Notes: generated by a model from the sequence alone, not told the origin. A stretch of 64,000 nucleotides of DNA from Bradyrhizobium sp. CCGUVB1N3 (GCF_024199925.1 NZ_JANADR010000001.1:5831501-5895500), one strand, 5' to 3'; shown: positions 41,850 to 51,105, counted from the first letter of the stretch. Numbers and translations: made by a program.

Positions 41850-43964
41850 TCACTTCCTCCCCACAACCAGCGCATCCACGATTGTGACACCCTGCCCTTC
41901 CGGATGCACCAGCACCGGGTTGAGCTCGATCTCTGCAATCTCCCGCGCATGCCGCGCCGCAAGCACGGAGACATCCGCGATCAACTGCGACAGTGCGCCA
42001 ACATCCGCCTTCGCCGCCCCGCGAAAGCCGTTGAGCAGCGGCGCCGACTTCAATCCAGCCAGCATCGCGCCGGCCTCCGCCGCGCTCACCGGCGCCGGGC
42101 GGTAGATGACATCGCGGAACAGTTCGGTGGTGATACCGCCGAGGCCCACCATCACCAGGGGGCCAAAGGTCTTGTCCGTCATCGTACCGACGATGATCTC
42201 GACGCCCCTCTTTGCCATTGGCCCAACCAGCACGCCCTGAACCGCGGCATCCGGCCGATGCTTGCGCGCGTTGTTTAGGAGCGCCTCGAACGCAAGAAAC
42301 ACCTCGCCCTTGGTCGTGATGTTCACCCGCACGCCGCCGACCTCGCTCTTGTGCGGAATGTCAGGCGACTGGACCTTCATCACCATCGGGAAGCCAACGC
42401 GCCCGATTGCCTCGTCGAGTCCGCCCTTCTCCGCAACCAGCACCTCGTCCGGCAGCGCGATACCGGCCGCACGAAGCAGGGCCTTGCTGTCGGCTTCGGA
42501 CAGGACCGGCGATTGCAGAAACGCCGAGAGATCGTCCAACGGAAGCCGCATCTCCTCAGCAGGCATGGGCAGGTTGAAGGTCGCAAAGTCCACGAGCTGC
42601 CGCAAGGCGACGCCGACATGCGTGAGGCCCGACAGCACGACGACGCCGGACTTGGCAAGCTCTCGCCGCGCGAACTCCGACGGCAGCGTGTAGGAGTAGA
42701 ACACGACCGGCTTCTTCTGGGCCGCCAGCACCGGCTTCAGCTCCGCCTCCTTGAAGGGCATCCGCACCTCGCTCGACAGCGACAGCATGACCAGGATCGC
42801 GTCGACCTCGTCGGACGCAGTAAGCAGATCAACGCTTTTCTGGAGGCCGCCCGAGGTCACGCCCTGGGCGGTGACGTCGATCGGATTTCGCGCCGTGCCG
42901 TATGACGGCATCAATGTCCTGATCTCCGCCTGAATCGGCTCGGACAGCTCCGGCACCTGCAAGCCCCTGAGCGCCACCGCATCCGTGCCCCAGATGCCGG
43001 CACCGCCGGACACAGTGACGACGGCGACACTATCGCCTTGCGGCAGTGGATTGCTGGCGAGCACCGCGGCGATCGTGAGCGCCTCGTCGAGATCGTTGGA
43101 GACGATGAAGCCGTATTTGGCGAACACCGCATCATAGGCCGCGGACCATCCCGCCATACTCGCGGTGTGCGAGGCGGCCGCGCGCAGACCAGCGTGGGAA
43201 CGGCCGACCTTGGTGACGATGACGGGCTTCTTGATCTCGGCCGCACGCCGCGCCGCCGCGAGAAACTTCTCGACGTCGCGGATGCCTTCGATGAACAGAA
43301 GGATCACATCGGTCGCTGCGTCCTGCACCATGTAGTCCAGGAACTCGCCGGCGCCGAGATCGGCTTCGTTGCCGGTGGAGACGACGTAGCTCACGGCAAC
43401 GCCGAGCGCCTTCGCACGGTTGTAATAGGCAAAGCCGATGCCGCCGCTTTGCGCGACGATGCCGATCCGCCGCATGGTCGCGACCAGTGGCACCACGCCC
43501 GGTTTGACATCGACCGCCGGACTGAACGTTGCCGCCACCCGCTGCACCTGACTGAGAAAGCCTTCGGCATTCGGGCCGGAGATGCGCATGCCCGTGCGCC
43601 TCGCCAGATCAGCGATTGCCTCCTGCAGCGCGGCGCTGTCGCCGCCCTCCTCCGCAAAACCGGACGAGATGATGACGGCGTTCTCCACGCCGGCGGCGGC
43701 GCATTGCTCGAGCGCCGGCAGTACCGCGCGCGCCGGGATGATGACGACGGCAAGATCGATCGGCGCGCCGATGTCCGCGATCGCCTTGTAGCAGGTGAGA
43801 CCGTCGATCTCGGCGTAGTTCGGGTTCACCGGATAGATCTTGCCGGGATACTCGTTCCTGCGCAGCATCGACAGCAGCCGCCCCGGGATCTTCTCATGAT
43901 CGCGCGAGGCGCCGATCAGCGCGATGCTTGCCGGTGCGAGGAAGCTGTCGAGCGGATGCCGCAT
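41850..43964 (-). CDS. Acetate--CoA ligase family protein (NDP-forming acyl-CoA synthetase)
   Basis: 704 residues from ATG 43964. Order of domains: CoA-binding (about 1-130, starting LAPASIALIGASRDHEKIPG), succinyl-CoA-ligase-like (130-460, with the phosphohistidine loop ASHTASMAG) and a C-terminal ATP-grasp (about 480-700, KVQSPDIPHKSEVGGVRV). This is the fused form that activates a carboxylic acid to its CoA ester with ATP, forming ADP. With a VOC protein, an enoyl-CoA hydratase and a binding protein upstream on the same strand, it probably starts the degradation of the imported acid. Confidence 0.93.
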   Translation of the reverse strand: MRHPLDSFLAPASIALIGASRDHEKIPGRLLSMLRRNEYPGKIYPVNPNYAEIDGLTCYKAIADIGAPIDLAVVIIPARAVLPALEQCAAAGVENAVIISSGFAEEGGDSAALQEAIADLARRTGMRISGPNAEGFLSQVQRVAATFSPAVDVKPGVVPLVATMRRIGIVAQSGGIGFAYYNRAKALGVAVSYVVSTGNEADLGAGEFLDYMVQDAATDVILLFIEGIRDVEKFLAAARRAAEIKKPVIVTKVGRSHAGLRAAASHTASMAGWSAAYDAVFAKYGFIVSNDLDEALTIAAVLASNPLPQGDSVAVVTVSGGAGIWGTDAVALRGLQVPELSEPIQAEIRTLMPSYGTARNPIDVTAQGVTSGGLQKSVDLLTASDEVDAILVMLSLSSEVRMPFKEAELKPVLAAQKKPVVFYSYTLPSEFARRELAKSGVVVLSGLTHVGVALRQLVDFATFNLPMPAEEMRLPLDDLSAFLQSPVLSEADSKALLRAAGIALPDEVLVAEKGGLDEAIGRVGFPMVMKVQSPDIPHKSEVGGVRVNITTKGEVFLAFEALLNNARKHRPDAAVQGVLVGPMAKRGVEIIVGTMTDKTFGPLVMVGLGGITTELFRDVIYRPAPVSAAEAGAMLAGLKSAPLLNGFRGAAKADVGALSQLIADVSVLAARHAREIAEIELNPVLVHPEGQGVTIVDALVVGRK

Positions 43965-44014
43965 GAAGTGATCCCCTTCTTGTTCTTCGTGAGCCCACCG
44001 CACGCTCTTGACCC

Positions 44015-44164
44015 GTCATCCCAGCGCAACGGCGAAGCCGTTGTCGCTGGAGGTGCGAGCTGCGCGCTGCACCGCACCGTGCAGGGAGCCTCGAAGGATG
44101 AACGGCCCCGCCGGTGACCGTCGCCCTTCGAGGCCTCCGCTACGCTTCGGCACCTCAGGGTGAC
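44015..44164. repeat. Intergenic palindromic repeat (CCTCAGGGTGAC type) inside an operon
   Basis: 150 bases. It ends in CCTCAGGGTGAC (44153-44164), the same end as the copy at 13826-13929; the other end GTCATCCCAGCG begins a nested stem CCAGCG...CGCTGG with AACGGC/GCCGTT inside. Inner CCTCGAAGG/CCTTCGAGG arms are shared with the first copy. It separates the VOC gene from the acyl-CoA synthetase gene. Confidence 0.8.
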
Positions 44165-44181
44165 GGATAACAATCAAGGGA

Positions 44182-44943
44182 TCAACTGACGCGGAACGTC
44201 ACCCCACCCAGCAAGAATTCATTGCCCGCCACGGCAAGCCCCTTCTCCCTGGCCGCATGCAGGACACCCGCGACATCCGCCACCCGAAACTCCAGCGCGC
44301 TCATGATTTCGCTTGCGCCCTTGACGAAGCGGAAGCTGGCGTTGGGCAGCTTCAGCTCGGCCTCGCCGCTATCAGCCTTGCTCGGTGCGACGCCGATCAG
44401 CTTGCCCCAATGCTCGGCCAGGCCTTGCGGATCCGGGCTCTGCATCTCGACCGCCGTCAACGCCTGCGTCACGTCCTTGCGGATGAACTTTTGCCAATCC
44501 GGCCCCGCCGGCGGATAGGGGCCCAAGACATCGTCGCTGCCTCTGGTGTGATTGAACTCGATAAAGCCGGCGCGGCAGTCGCGGGGATGCAGTTGCACGC
44601 CGTGATAGGGCGGATGGTCAATCACGTTCGCGGTGCGCACGCCCATTGCATTCGCATTGCGGCCGCGCGCGTCCGGATCGTCGCAGCAGAAGATCGCCAT
44701 ATAGCCGCCGCGGCCGCCGGTCTTGGCGATGAAGCGGCCGGCCGCGGTGCCGTCCTGAAACGGCGCCACCACCTCCAGCAGGACCGTGTCGACCGGCAGC
44801 AGCGCGTTCTCCAGTCCATACTTCGCGACATTGCCGTCGCGATAGCAGACGGCAAGGCCCATGATACCGGCGATGTCGGAGATCACGGGCTCAAGCTGCG
44901 GCGCGACCAGGCAGATCTGCCGCAAGCGCATATAGCCGGTCAT
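44182..44943 (-). CDS. VOC-family protein, two-domain glyoxalase-like
   Basis: 253 residues from ATG 44943, two bases after the stop of the enoyl-CoA hydratase gene. The N-terminal region MRLRQICLVAPQLEPVISDI and VCYRDGNVAKYGLENALLPV resembles a glyoxalase-like domain, and the C-terminal half (ALTAVEMQSPDPQGLAEHWG) is a second copy of the fold. YHGVQLHPRDCRAGFIEFNH carries His/Glu residues suited to bind a metal. In this setting a role as epimerase or lyase for a CoA thioester is plausible but unproven. Confidence 0.82.
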   Translation of the reverse strand: MTGYMRLRQICLVAPQLEPVISDIAGIMGLAVCYRDGNVAKYGLENALLPVDTVLLEVVAPFQDGTAAGRFIAKTGGRGGYMAIFCCDDPDARGRNANAMGVRTANVIDHPPYHGVQLHPRDCRAGFIEFNHTRGSDDVLGPYPPAGPDWQKFIRKDVTQALTAVEMQSPDPQGLAEHWGKLIGVAPSKADSGEAELKLPNASFRFVKGASEIMSALEFRVADVAGVLHAAREKGLAVAGNEFLLGGVTFRVS

Positions 44944-44945
44944 GG

Positions 44946-45737
44946 TCAGGCGCCCTTGAAGGTGGGTTTCCGCTTCTCGACAAAAGCCTTTGCGGCTTCC
45001 TTGTGGTCCTCGGTATCGCCGCAGCGGGTGTGATGAATGGCTTCGCCGTCGAAGCAATCCTCGAGCGGCAGGTGCTCGGCATTGTTGATGTTGCGCTTGA
45101 TGTAGCCGAGCGCGATCGACGGGCCTTGCGCCAGCGACAGCGCGAGCTCGTGCGCGGCGGCATCGATCTCGGCATCGGGCACCACCTTCGTCACCATTCC
45201 GATCGCTTGCGCCTCCTTCGCGCTCAGCACCGGCGACATCAGATAGAGCTCGCGTGCCCGCGCGGCGCCGATGAGCTGGGTGAGGAAATAGGTGCCGCCA
45301 TAATCGCCGGAGAAGCCGACCTTGGCAAACGCCGTCGTGATCTTGCAGGACTCGGAGGCGATGCGCAGGTCGCAGGACAGAGCCATCGAGAGGCCGGCGC
45401 CGGCCGCCGCGCCGTCGAGCTGCGCCACCACGGGTTTGGGCATCTGATGCAGGATGCGCGACACCTCCATGCCGCGGCGCAGGTTCGCGAGCTTGGTCTC
45501 GAACGGCAGCGGCGCGCGTCCCTCGGCCATCGACTTGACGTCGCCGCCGACGCAGAAGCTGCCGCCGGCGCCCTTGAACAGCACCGCGCGCACCTCGGGA
45601 TCATCGGCCGCGCGACGCGCCGCCTCGACCAGCCCGCGCACCATGTCGGGGTTGAGCGCGTTCTTGCGCTCGGGGCGGTTCATGGTGATGGTGAGCAGCC
45701 CGCCTTCGAGCTTTTGCAGAACCATGTCGTTGCTCAT
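44946..45737 (-). CDS. Enoyl-CoA hydratase
   Basis: 263 residues. Crotonase motifs: LFKGAGGSFCVGGDVKSMAE (first oxyanion region), QLDGAAAGAGLSMALSCDLR (second) and AFAKVGFSGDYGGTYFLTQL, in which Gly-Asp replaces the usual Glu context, as in the PaaG/2-(1,2-epoxyphenyl)acetyl-CoA isomerase branch. It may therefore be an isomerase. It abuts the VOC gene and lies downstream of the binding-protein gene, separated by a palindromic repeat. Confidence 0.92.
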   Translation of the reverse strand: MSNDMVLQKLEGGLLTITMNRPERKNALNPDMVRGLVEAARRAADDPEVRAVLFKGAGGSFCVGGDVKSMAEGRAPLPFETKLANLRRGMEVSRILHQMPKPVVAQLDGAAAGAGLSMALSCDLRIASESCKITTAFAKVGFSGDYGGTYFLTQLIGAARARELYLMSPVLSAKEAQAIGMVTKVVPDAEIDAAAHELALSLAQGPSIALGYIKRNINNAEHLPLEDCFDGEAIHHTRCGDTEDHKEAAKAFVEKRKPTFKGA

Positions 45738-45768
45738 GGGTGTTTTACCTTTGTTTGTTGTGTTCTTC

Positions 45769-45858
45769 GTCGTTCGGGGGCTCGCGAAGCGAGAACCCGG
45801 AACCTCGAGATTGTGGATCGAGATCCCGGGCTCGCGCTTACGCGCGCCCCGGGATGAC
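45769..45858. repeat. Degenerate intergenic palindromic repeat inside an operon
   Basis: Arms GTCGTTCGGGGG (45769-45780) and CCCCGGGATGAC (45847-45858) are an eroded form of the GTCATTCCGGGG element; inner GGCTCGCGAAGCGAGAACCC matches its core. It begins just before the binding-protein stop; the overlapping hairpin TGACGC-TTC-GCGTCA (45855-45869) includes that stop codon and is followed by T6 on the + strand. Confidence 0.7.
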
Positions 45859-45866
45859 GCTTCGCG

Positions 45867-47078
45867 TCATTTTTTCACCAGCGGGCAGCGCGACTGCTCG
45901 AGCGACTGGAACGCCTCGTTGCCGGGCACGGTGGCGAGCAGCTTGTAGTCGTCCCAGCGGCCTTTCGATTCCGACGGCTTCTTCACCTCGAACAGGTACA
46001 TGTCGTGCACCATGCGACCGTCCTCGCGGATCTTGCCGCCCTTGGCAAAGAAGTCGTTGATCGGCGTTTCCTTCATCACCTTCATGACCGCGGTGGCATC
46101 GGTGGTGCCGGCCGCCTTCACGGCCTTCAAATAGTGCGTGACCGAGGAATAGACGCCAGCCTGCGCCGAGGTCGGCGGCCGCTTCACGCGCTCCTGAAAG
46201 CGCTTTGAGAACGCGCGGGTGTCGTCGTTCATGTCCCAATAAAAGGCTTCCGCCAGCAGCAGGCCCTGCGCTGTCTCGAGCCCGATCGAGTCGATGTCGG
46301 TGACGAAAGCGAGCAGCGGCGAGATTTTCTGGCCGCCTTTCGCTAGGCCGAACTCGGCCGACTGCTTGATGGTGTTGACGGTGTCGCCGCCGGCATTGGC
46401 AAGCCCAATCACCTTGGCCTTGGAGGCCTGCGCCTGCAGCAGGAAGGATGAAAAGTCCGACGTGTTGAGGGGGTGACGGACATTGCCCAGCACCTTGCCG
46501 CCGGTCTTCACCACCACATTGCTGGTGTCCTTCTCGAGATCCTGGCCGAAGGCGTAATCGGCGGTCAGGAAGAACCAGGTGTCGAGGCCGGATTTCACCG
46601 CGGCAAGTCCGGTCGTGTTGGCCTGCGCAAATGTGTCGAACACATAGTGCACGGTGAGGGGACCGCAGGCCTCGTTGGTCAGCCGGATCGAGCCGGGCCC
46701 GTTGAAGATGACGATCTTGTTGCGCGCCTTCGCGATCTCGCCGGCGGCGAGCGCGGTGGCGGAGGCCGCGACGTCATAGATCATCTCGACGCCCTGATTG
46801 TCGATCATGTCGCGCGCGATGTTGGCGGCAAGGTCCGCCTTGTTGAGATGATCGGCCGCGATGATCTCGATCTTGCGGCCCAGCACCTCGCCGCCGAAAT
46901 CCTCCGCCGCCATCCTGGCCGCCATCTCGCTGCCAGGACCGGTGATGTCGGCGTAGAGGCTCGACATGTCGAGAATGCCGCCGAGCTTGAGAGGCGCCTT
47001 GTCCTGGGCTTTGTCCTGAGCCTGCGCTGTGCTCGCGACCAACGCCGCGACAAAGATGGCGGACAAAATCCTTTTCAT
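45867..47078 (-). CDS. ABC transporter substrate-binding protein, branched-chain amino-acid type
   Basis: 403 residues with a signal peptide (about 1-21, LSAIFVAALVASTAQA). LivK-type features: LKLGGILDMSSLYADITGPG at the mature start, MAAEDFGGEVLGRKIEIIAAD, ANIARDMIDNQGVEMIYDVA and WFFLTADYAFGQDLEK. In many soil bacteria this group binds aromatic or short-chain acids rather than amino acids. The permease and ATPase genes are not in the window. It is the first gene of the hydratase-VOC-synthetase operon, so its ligand is presumably the acid that operon degrades. Confidence 0.93.
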   Translation of the reverse strand: MKRILSAIFVAALVASTAQAQDKAQDKAPLKLGGILDMSSLYADITGPGSEMAARMAAEDFGGEVLGRKIEIIAADHLNKADLAANIARDMIDNQGVEMIYDVAASATALAAGEIAKARNKIVIFNGPGSIRLTNEACGPLTVHYVFDTFAQANTTGLAAVKSGLDTWFFLTADYAFGQDLEKDTSNVVVKTGGKVLGNVRHPLNTSDFSSFLLQAQASKAKVIGLANAGGDTVNTIKQSAEFGLAKGGQKISPLLAFVTDIDSIGLETAQGLLLAEAFYWDMNDDTRAFSKRFQERVKRPPTSAQAGVYSSVTHYLKAVKAAGTTDATAVMKVMKETPINDFFAKGGKIREDGRMVHDMYLFEVKKPSESKGRWDDYKLLATVPGNEAFQSLEQSRCPLVKK

Positions 47079-47220
47079 GGAAAACCTCCCTTATCGCGCC
47101 GTGCTCTGATGGCGGCTTGGTTGTTAGTATTGGCGCGATCATGCAGGATGGGAAAGCGTGCAGCAAGCGTAGCGGCATCGCGAGGTGAGACGCTTGTTTT
47201 CCGCAAAATGGAATGACTTC

Positions 47221-47257
47221 GTAGAACGGGCAAAGGCGCGAACGCGCCGTGCCCACC
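47221..47257. repeat. Half copy of the GTAGGGTGGGCA-type repeat
   Basis: GTAGAACGGGCAAAGGCGCG followed by AACGCGCCGTGCCCACC matches the left half of the elements at 12101 and 34981; the right half is missing. It forms a GGCGCG-AA-CGCGCC hairpin ending 14 bases before the nuclease ATG and lies in its leader. Confidence 0.65.
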
Positions 47258-47271
47258 AATTTCTTGGAACG

Positions 47272-48009
47272 ATGCTTGTGGCAGCGGCACTTCTCGCGGC
47301 CTGTCACGGCACAACCTTCGCAGCCCCTTGCCAGTTCGACTCCCAGGGCGAAGGACGCGTCGCCGACATCGTCGATGCGCGCAGTGTGCGCCTCGACGAC
47401 GGGCGCGAGGTGCGCCTCTCCGGCATCGAGCCGACTACGACAACGAAGCAGGCGCTGGCCGCGATGCTCGCCGGCCGCGACATTCGCCTGCGCGGCACCG
47501 ATGACACGCCGGACCGCTACGGCCGCCAGCCCGCGCTGGTTTTCGTCGGCGAGAGCGACACCTCCGTGCAGGTCCTTTTGCTGTCCCAGGGTGATGCAAT
47601 CGTCTCCGCCGAGATCGCGGACAAGGACTGCGCGGCGGCCCTGATGGCGGCGGAAGCCGAGGCGCGGCGCGGAAAAAAGGGCAGCTGGGCTGACCCGTCG
47701 GCCATAAAAAACGCGGAAAGTCCGGACGATATTTTGGCCGGGATCGGGCGCTTCGTAGTGGTCGAGGGTAAAGTCCTCTCCGTCCGGCAAGCTGGGGCAA
47801 CGACTTACCTCAACTTCGGCCGGAACTGGACACGCGGCTTTGCTGTGACTATTTCAAGGCGCATGGTTCCGGTCTTCGAGAGCGCCGGGATCGTTCTCAA
47901 GTCCCTGGAGAATCGAAAGATTCGGGTCCGGGGCTGGGTCGAGGGGAATGTGGGGCCGCGGATTGACGCGCTCCGGGTGGGACAGATCGAATTGCTGGGC
48001 ACGAACTAG
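47272..48009 (+). CDS. Thermonuclease-like (SNase) family protein with incomplete active site
   Basis: 245 residues from ATG 47272; an in-frame ATG at 47185 would read through the half repeat and hide the signal peptide (VAAALLAACHGTTFA). The SNase OB-fold follows: VADIVDARSVRLDDGREVRL and DRYGRQPALVFVG. Compared with staphylococcal nuclease, the calcium/catalytic set D-G-D-T and D-A-P-E is reduced to DARS and GIEPT, so the general-base Glu is missing, while both Arg (VRL and DRYGR) remain. A second OB-like part fills residues 160-245. Possibly catalytically altered or a binding protein. A possible lipobox (LAAC) is present. Confidence 0.82.
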   Translation: MLVAAALLAACHGTTFAAPCQFDSQGEGRVADIVDARSVRLDDGREVRLSGIEPTTTTKQALAAMLAGRDIRLRGTDDTPDRYGRQPALVFVGESDTSVQVLLLSQGDAIVSAEIADKDCAAALMAAEAEARRGKKGSWADPSAIKNAESPDDILAGIGRFVVVEGKVLSVRQAGATTYLNFGRNWTRGFAVTISRRMVPVFESAGIVLKSLENRKIRVRGWVEGNVGPRIDALRVGQIELLGTN

Positions 48010-48047
48010 CCGGGGTAAGGCCTTAAGGCCAGCACGGGTTAAGCGAC

Positions 48048-49556
48048 GTGAATGGGGTTTTGGGACGCGGGAAAGAGGTGAGCCGCCGCCTTCGGGCTGC
48101 GCCGGCTGCGCTTTGCCTTGGTCTATCTTTTGGCCTGGGTGCGCTGCTCTCTGGATGCGGCGACATGGGCCGGTTCCAGACCACGACCGCGCCGGCCGTC
48201 ACCCTGCCCAAGCCGCCGAAGCCCGCGGTTGCGCAGACGCCGGCCACGGAGAAGGAACACGAGCGCATTCTTGCCAGCTATGGGGGCGCCTATGACGATC
48301 CCCGGCTCGAGCAGCTCGTCACCAAGACGGTCGAGCGGCTGGTCGCGGCCTCCGATCGACCCGATCAGGGCTACAAGGTCACGATCCTGAATTCCGGCGC
48401 CGTGAACGCCTTCGCGCTGCCGAACGGCCAGCTCTATGTCACGCGCGGCCTGCTCGCGCTCGCCAGCGACACCTCCGAATTGTCATCCGTGCTCAGCCAC
48501 GAGATGGCGCACGTGCTGTCCAAGCACGCCGCGATGCGCGAGGACCAGGCGCGCCAGGCTGCGATCGTCACCCGCGTCGTTACCGACATGAGCAACGATC
48601 CCGAGCTCACCGCGCTCGCGCTCGCCAAGACCAAGCTCACCATGGCGAGCTTTTCGCGCAACCAGGAGTTCGAGGCTGACGGCATCGGCGTCGGCATCTC
48701 CGCGCGCGCGCATTTCGATCCCTATGGCGCGGCCCGCTTCCTCTCGGCGATGGAGCGCAATGCCGAGCTGAAAGCCGGCAAGAACGCGCTTGATCCGCGC
48801 GCGCAGGACTTCACCTCCTCGCATCCGGCGACGCCCGAACGCGTGCAGAATGCGCAGACGATCGCGCGGCAATATGCGGCGCCTGAGGGTGCCGAGCGCG
48901 ACCGCGAGACCTATCTCGGCGCGATCGACAACATCGTCTACGGCGAGGATCCGAGCGAAGGCTTTGTCCGCGGCCGCCGCTTCCTGCATCCCAAGCTCGG
49001 CTTCACCTTCCAGGCACCCGACAATTTCACGCTCGACAACACCGCGCAGGCGGTGATCGGCGTGCGCGAGGGCGGCTCGCAGGCGATGCGCTTCGACGTC
49101 GTGCGGGTGCCGGCCGAGCAGACGCTCGGCGACTATCTCAATTCCGGCTGGATGGAAGGCGTCGACAAATCCTCGACCGAGGACATCACCATCAACGGCT
49201 TCCCGGCAGCCGCAGTGACCGCCAAAGGCGAGCAGTGGCAATTCAAGGTCTACGCGCTGCGCTTCGGTAGCGACGTCTACCGCTTCATCTTCGCGAGCCG
49301 GCAGAAGACCACCGAGAGCGAGCGCAATGCGCGCGAGACGGTGAACTCATTCCGCCGCCTGACGCTCGAGGAGATCCAGGCCGCGCGTCCCTTGCGCATC
49401 AAGGTGATCACCGTGCAGCCCGGCGACACCGTGGAATCGCTCGCCCATCGCATGGCCGGCATCGATCACCCGGCCGAGCGCTTCCGCGTGCTCAACGGCC
49501 TCGACGCCCATGCACAGGTCAAAGTGCGCGACCGCGTGAAGATCGTGGTGGATTGA
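48048..49556 (+). CDS. M48-family metalloprotease lipoprotein with LysM-like C-terminus
   Basis: 502 residues from ATG 48048 (GTG 48078 is an alternative). The lipobox LLSGC at about residue 37 predicts an outer-membrane or periplasmic lipoprotein. The zinc site HEMAH (151-155) and NQEFEADGIGV (third ligand) are complete, so it should be an active BepA/LoiP-like protease. Residues about 310-440 form an extra domain, and the end (IKVITVQPGDTVESLAHRMA) is a LysM-like peptidoglycan-binding unit. Such enzymes help quality control of outer-membrane proteins. Confidence 0.92.
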   Translation: MNGVLGRGKEVSRRLRAAPAALCLGLSFGLGALLSGCGDMGRFQTTTAPAVTLPKPPKPAVAQTPATEKEHERILASYGGAYDDPRLEQLVTKTVERLVAASDRPDQGYKVTILNSGAVNAFALPNGQLYVTRGLLALASDTSELSSVLSHEMAHVLSKHAAMREDQARQAAIVTRVVTDMSNDPELTALALAKTKLTMASFSRNQEFEADGIGVGISARAHFDPYGAARFLSAMERNAELKAGKNALDPRAQDFTSSHPATPERVQNAQTIARQYAAPEGAERDRETYLGAIDNIVYGEDPSEGFVRGRRFLHPKLGFTFQAPDNFTLDNTAQAVIGVREGGSQAMRFDVVRVPAEQTLGDYLNSGWMEGVDKSSTEDITINGFPAAAVTAKGEQWQFKVYALRFGSDVYRFIFASRQKTTESERNARETVNSFRRLTLEEIQAARPLRIKVITVQPGDTVESLAHRMAGIDHPAERFRVLNGLDAHAQVKVRDRVKIVVD

Positions 49557-49623
49557 CGCGCGCTAGGCGCGAACGCCAATGCGCGTTTGCGCAGTTTGGG
49601 ATTGGGCTCACGCAAATTCCATA

Positions 49624-49744
49624 GTCGTCCCGGCGAAGGCCGGGACCCATAACCCCCGGGAGGGGTTGTGGCGCGAGCTGGCAACTCCGAGTCGTCGCCA
49701 AACTCAATCCTGTGGGTATGGGTCCCGGCCTGCGCCGGGACGAC
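49624..49744. repeat. Intergenic palindromic repeat (GTCGTCCCGGCG type)
   Basis: 121 bases; the ends (49624-49651 and 49717-49744) are 28-base inverted copies with a single mismatch, each also folding on itself as GTCCCGGCC-type hairpins. It lies between the convergent M48 and MFS genes. The outer arm is related to the minimal element at 27019-27063. Confidence 0.9.
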
Positions 49745-49776
49745 GGCTGAACAAGATCAGCCGCCGGCGCACCTAA

Positions 49777-51105
49777 TCACTTACCCGCATCCATATCGCC
49801 GCGTTCGCGCTGGCCGCTCAGCCAGAGCGCCATCAGCGTCCACAATGCGCCGGAGAGCAGATAGGCACCCGAGGCAATGACGCCGAGATTGGTGGCGAGC
49901 AGGAGCGCGGCGAGTGGCGCAAATCCGGCGCCGAACAGCCAGGCCATGTCAGAGGTGAGCGCCGAGGCCGTGTAGCGGTACATCTGCTTGAAGTTGGAGG
50001 CGATCGCGCCGGAGGACTGGCCGAAGGACAGCCCAAGCAGGATGAAACCGAGCACCATGTAGATGGTCTCGCCGAACGCGCCAGCATCGAGCAGCTGCGG
50101 GGCAAAGCCGCTATAGACCGCGATCGCGATCGCCGAGCCCATCAGCAGCGACTTGCGGCCGACGCGGTCGGCGATAATGCCGGAGGCCACGATTGCCGCG
50201 ACACCGAAGGCTGCGCCGACGATCTCGATCATCAGGAACCTTACCGGGCTTTCATGGGTGAACAGAAATACCCAGGACAGCGGAAACACCGTGACCATGT
50301 GGAACAGCGCGAAGCTCGCGAGCGGCGCGAAGGCGCCGAGCATGATGTTGTGGCCTTCGCGCGCGACGGTGTCGGAGATGCGTGAGGGCTGCAAGTCACG
50401 GGTCTCGAACAGCGAGGCATATTCCTCTGTCGCGACCATGCGCAGACGCGCGAACAGCGCCACGACGTTGATGGCGAAGGCGACGAAGAACGGATAGCGC
50501 CAGCCCCAGTCGAAGAAATCGTCGGCCGAGAGATTGCCGGCGAAATACGCAAACAACGCGCTCGCCACGATCAGCCCGAGCGGCGCGCCGAGCTGCGGCA
50601 CCATTGCGTACCAGCCGCGCTTGTTCGGCGGCGCGTTGAGCGCGAGCAGCGAGGCAAGCCCGTCCCACGCGCCGCCCCAAGCGAGACCTTGGGCTGCTCG
50701 CGCCAGCGCCAGGAGCCAGATCGCAGCCGCGCCGATGTCGCTGTAGCCGGGCAGGAACGCGATCGCCACAGTCGCGGTGCCCAGGAGGAACAGCGCGGCG
50801 ACCAGTTTTGCGGTCTTGCCGTATTCGCGGTCGATCGTCATGAAGATGACGGTGCCGAGCGGCCGCGTCATGAAGGCGAGCGCGAAGATGGCGAAGGAGT
50901 AAAGGGTGCCGGTCAGTTCGGTGGCGAACGGAAAGACCAGGCGCGGAAACACGATCACCGAGGCGATCGCATAGACGAAGAAGTCGAAGAACTCCGACGT
51001 GCGCCCGATGATGACGCCGATGGCGATCTCGCCGGGATTGGCCTGGTCGTGGCCGTGCTCGCCGCGGTGGATGCCTGCCATTGCGGGGGTCTGTGCGGTC
51101 GCCAT
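49777..51105 (-). CDS. MFS transporter (metabolite:H+ symporter type)
   Basis: 442 residues, twelve membrane segments. The cytoplasmic loop between helices 2 and 3 contains the RPLGTVIFMTIDREYGKTAK motif, and the N-terminus IAIGVIIGRTSEFFDFFVYA is characteristic of the ShiA/ProP-type metabolite symporter family (sugar-, shikimate- or dicarboxylate-type). It is divergent from cyoA with a 23-base perfect palindrome in between; the two may share a regulator. Substrate unknown. Confidence 0.92.
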   Translation of the reverse strand: MATAQTPAMAGIHRGEHGHDQANPGEIAIGVIIGRTSEFFDFFVYAIASVIVFPRLVFPFATELTGTLYSFAIFALAFMTRPLGTVIFMTIDREYGKTAKLVAALFLLGTATVAIAFLPGYSDIGAAAIWLLALARAAQGLAWGGAWDGLASLLALNAPPNKRGWYAMVPQLGAPLGLIVASALFAYFAGNLSADDFFDWGWRYPFFVAFAINVVALFARLRMVATEEYASLFETRDLQPSRISDTVAREGHNIMLGAFAPLASFALFHMVTVFPLSWVFLFTHESPVRFLMIEIVGAAFGVAAIVASGIIADRVGRKSLLMGSAIAIAVYSGFAPQLLDAGAFGETIYMVLGFILLGLSFGQSSGAIASNFKQMYRYTASALTSDMAWLFGAGFAPLAALLLATNLGVIASGAYLLSGALWTLMALWLSGQRERGDMDAGK

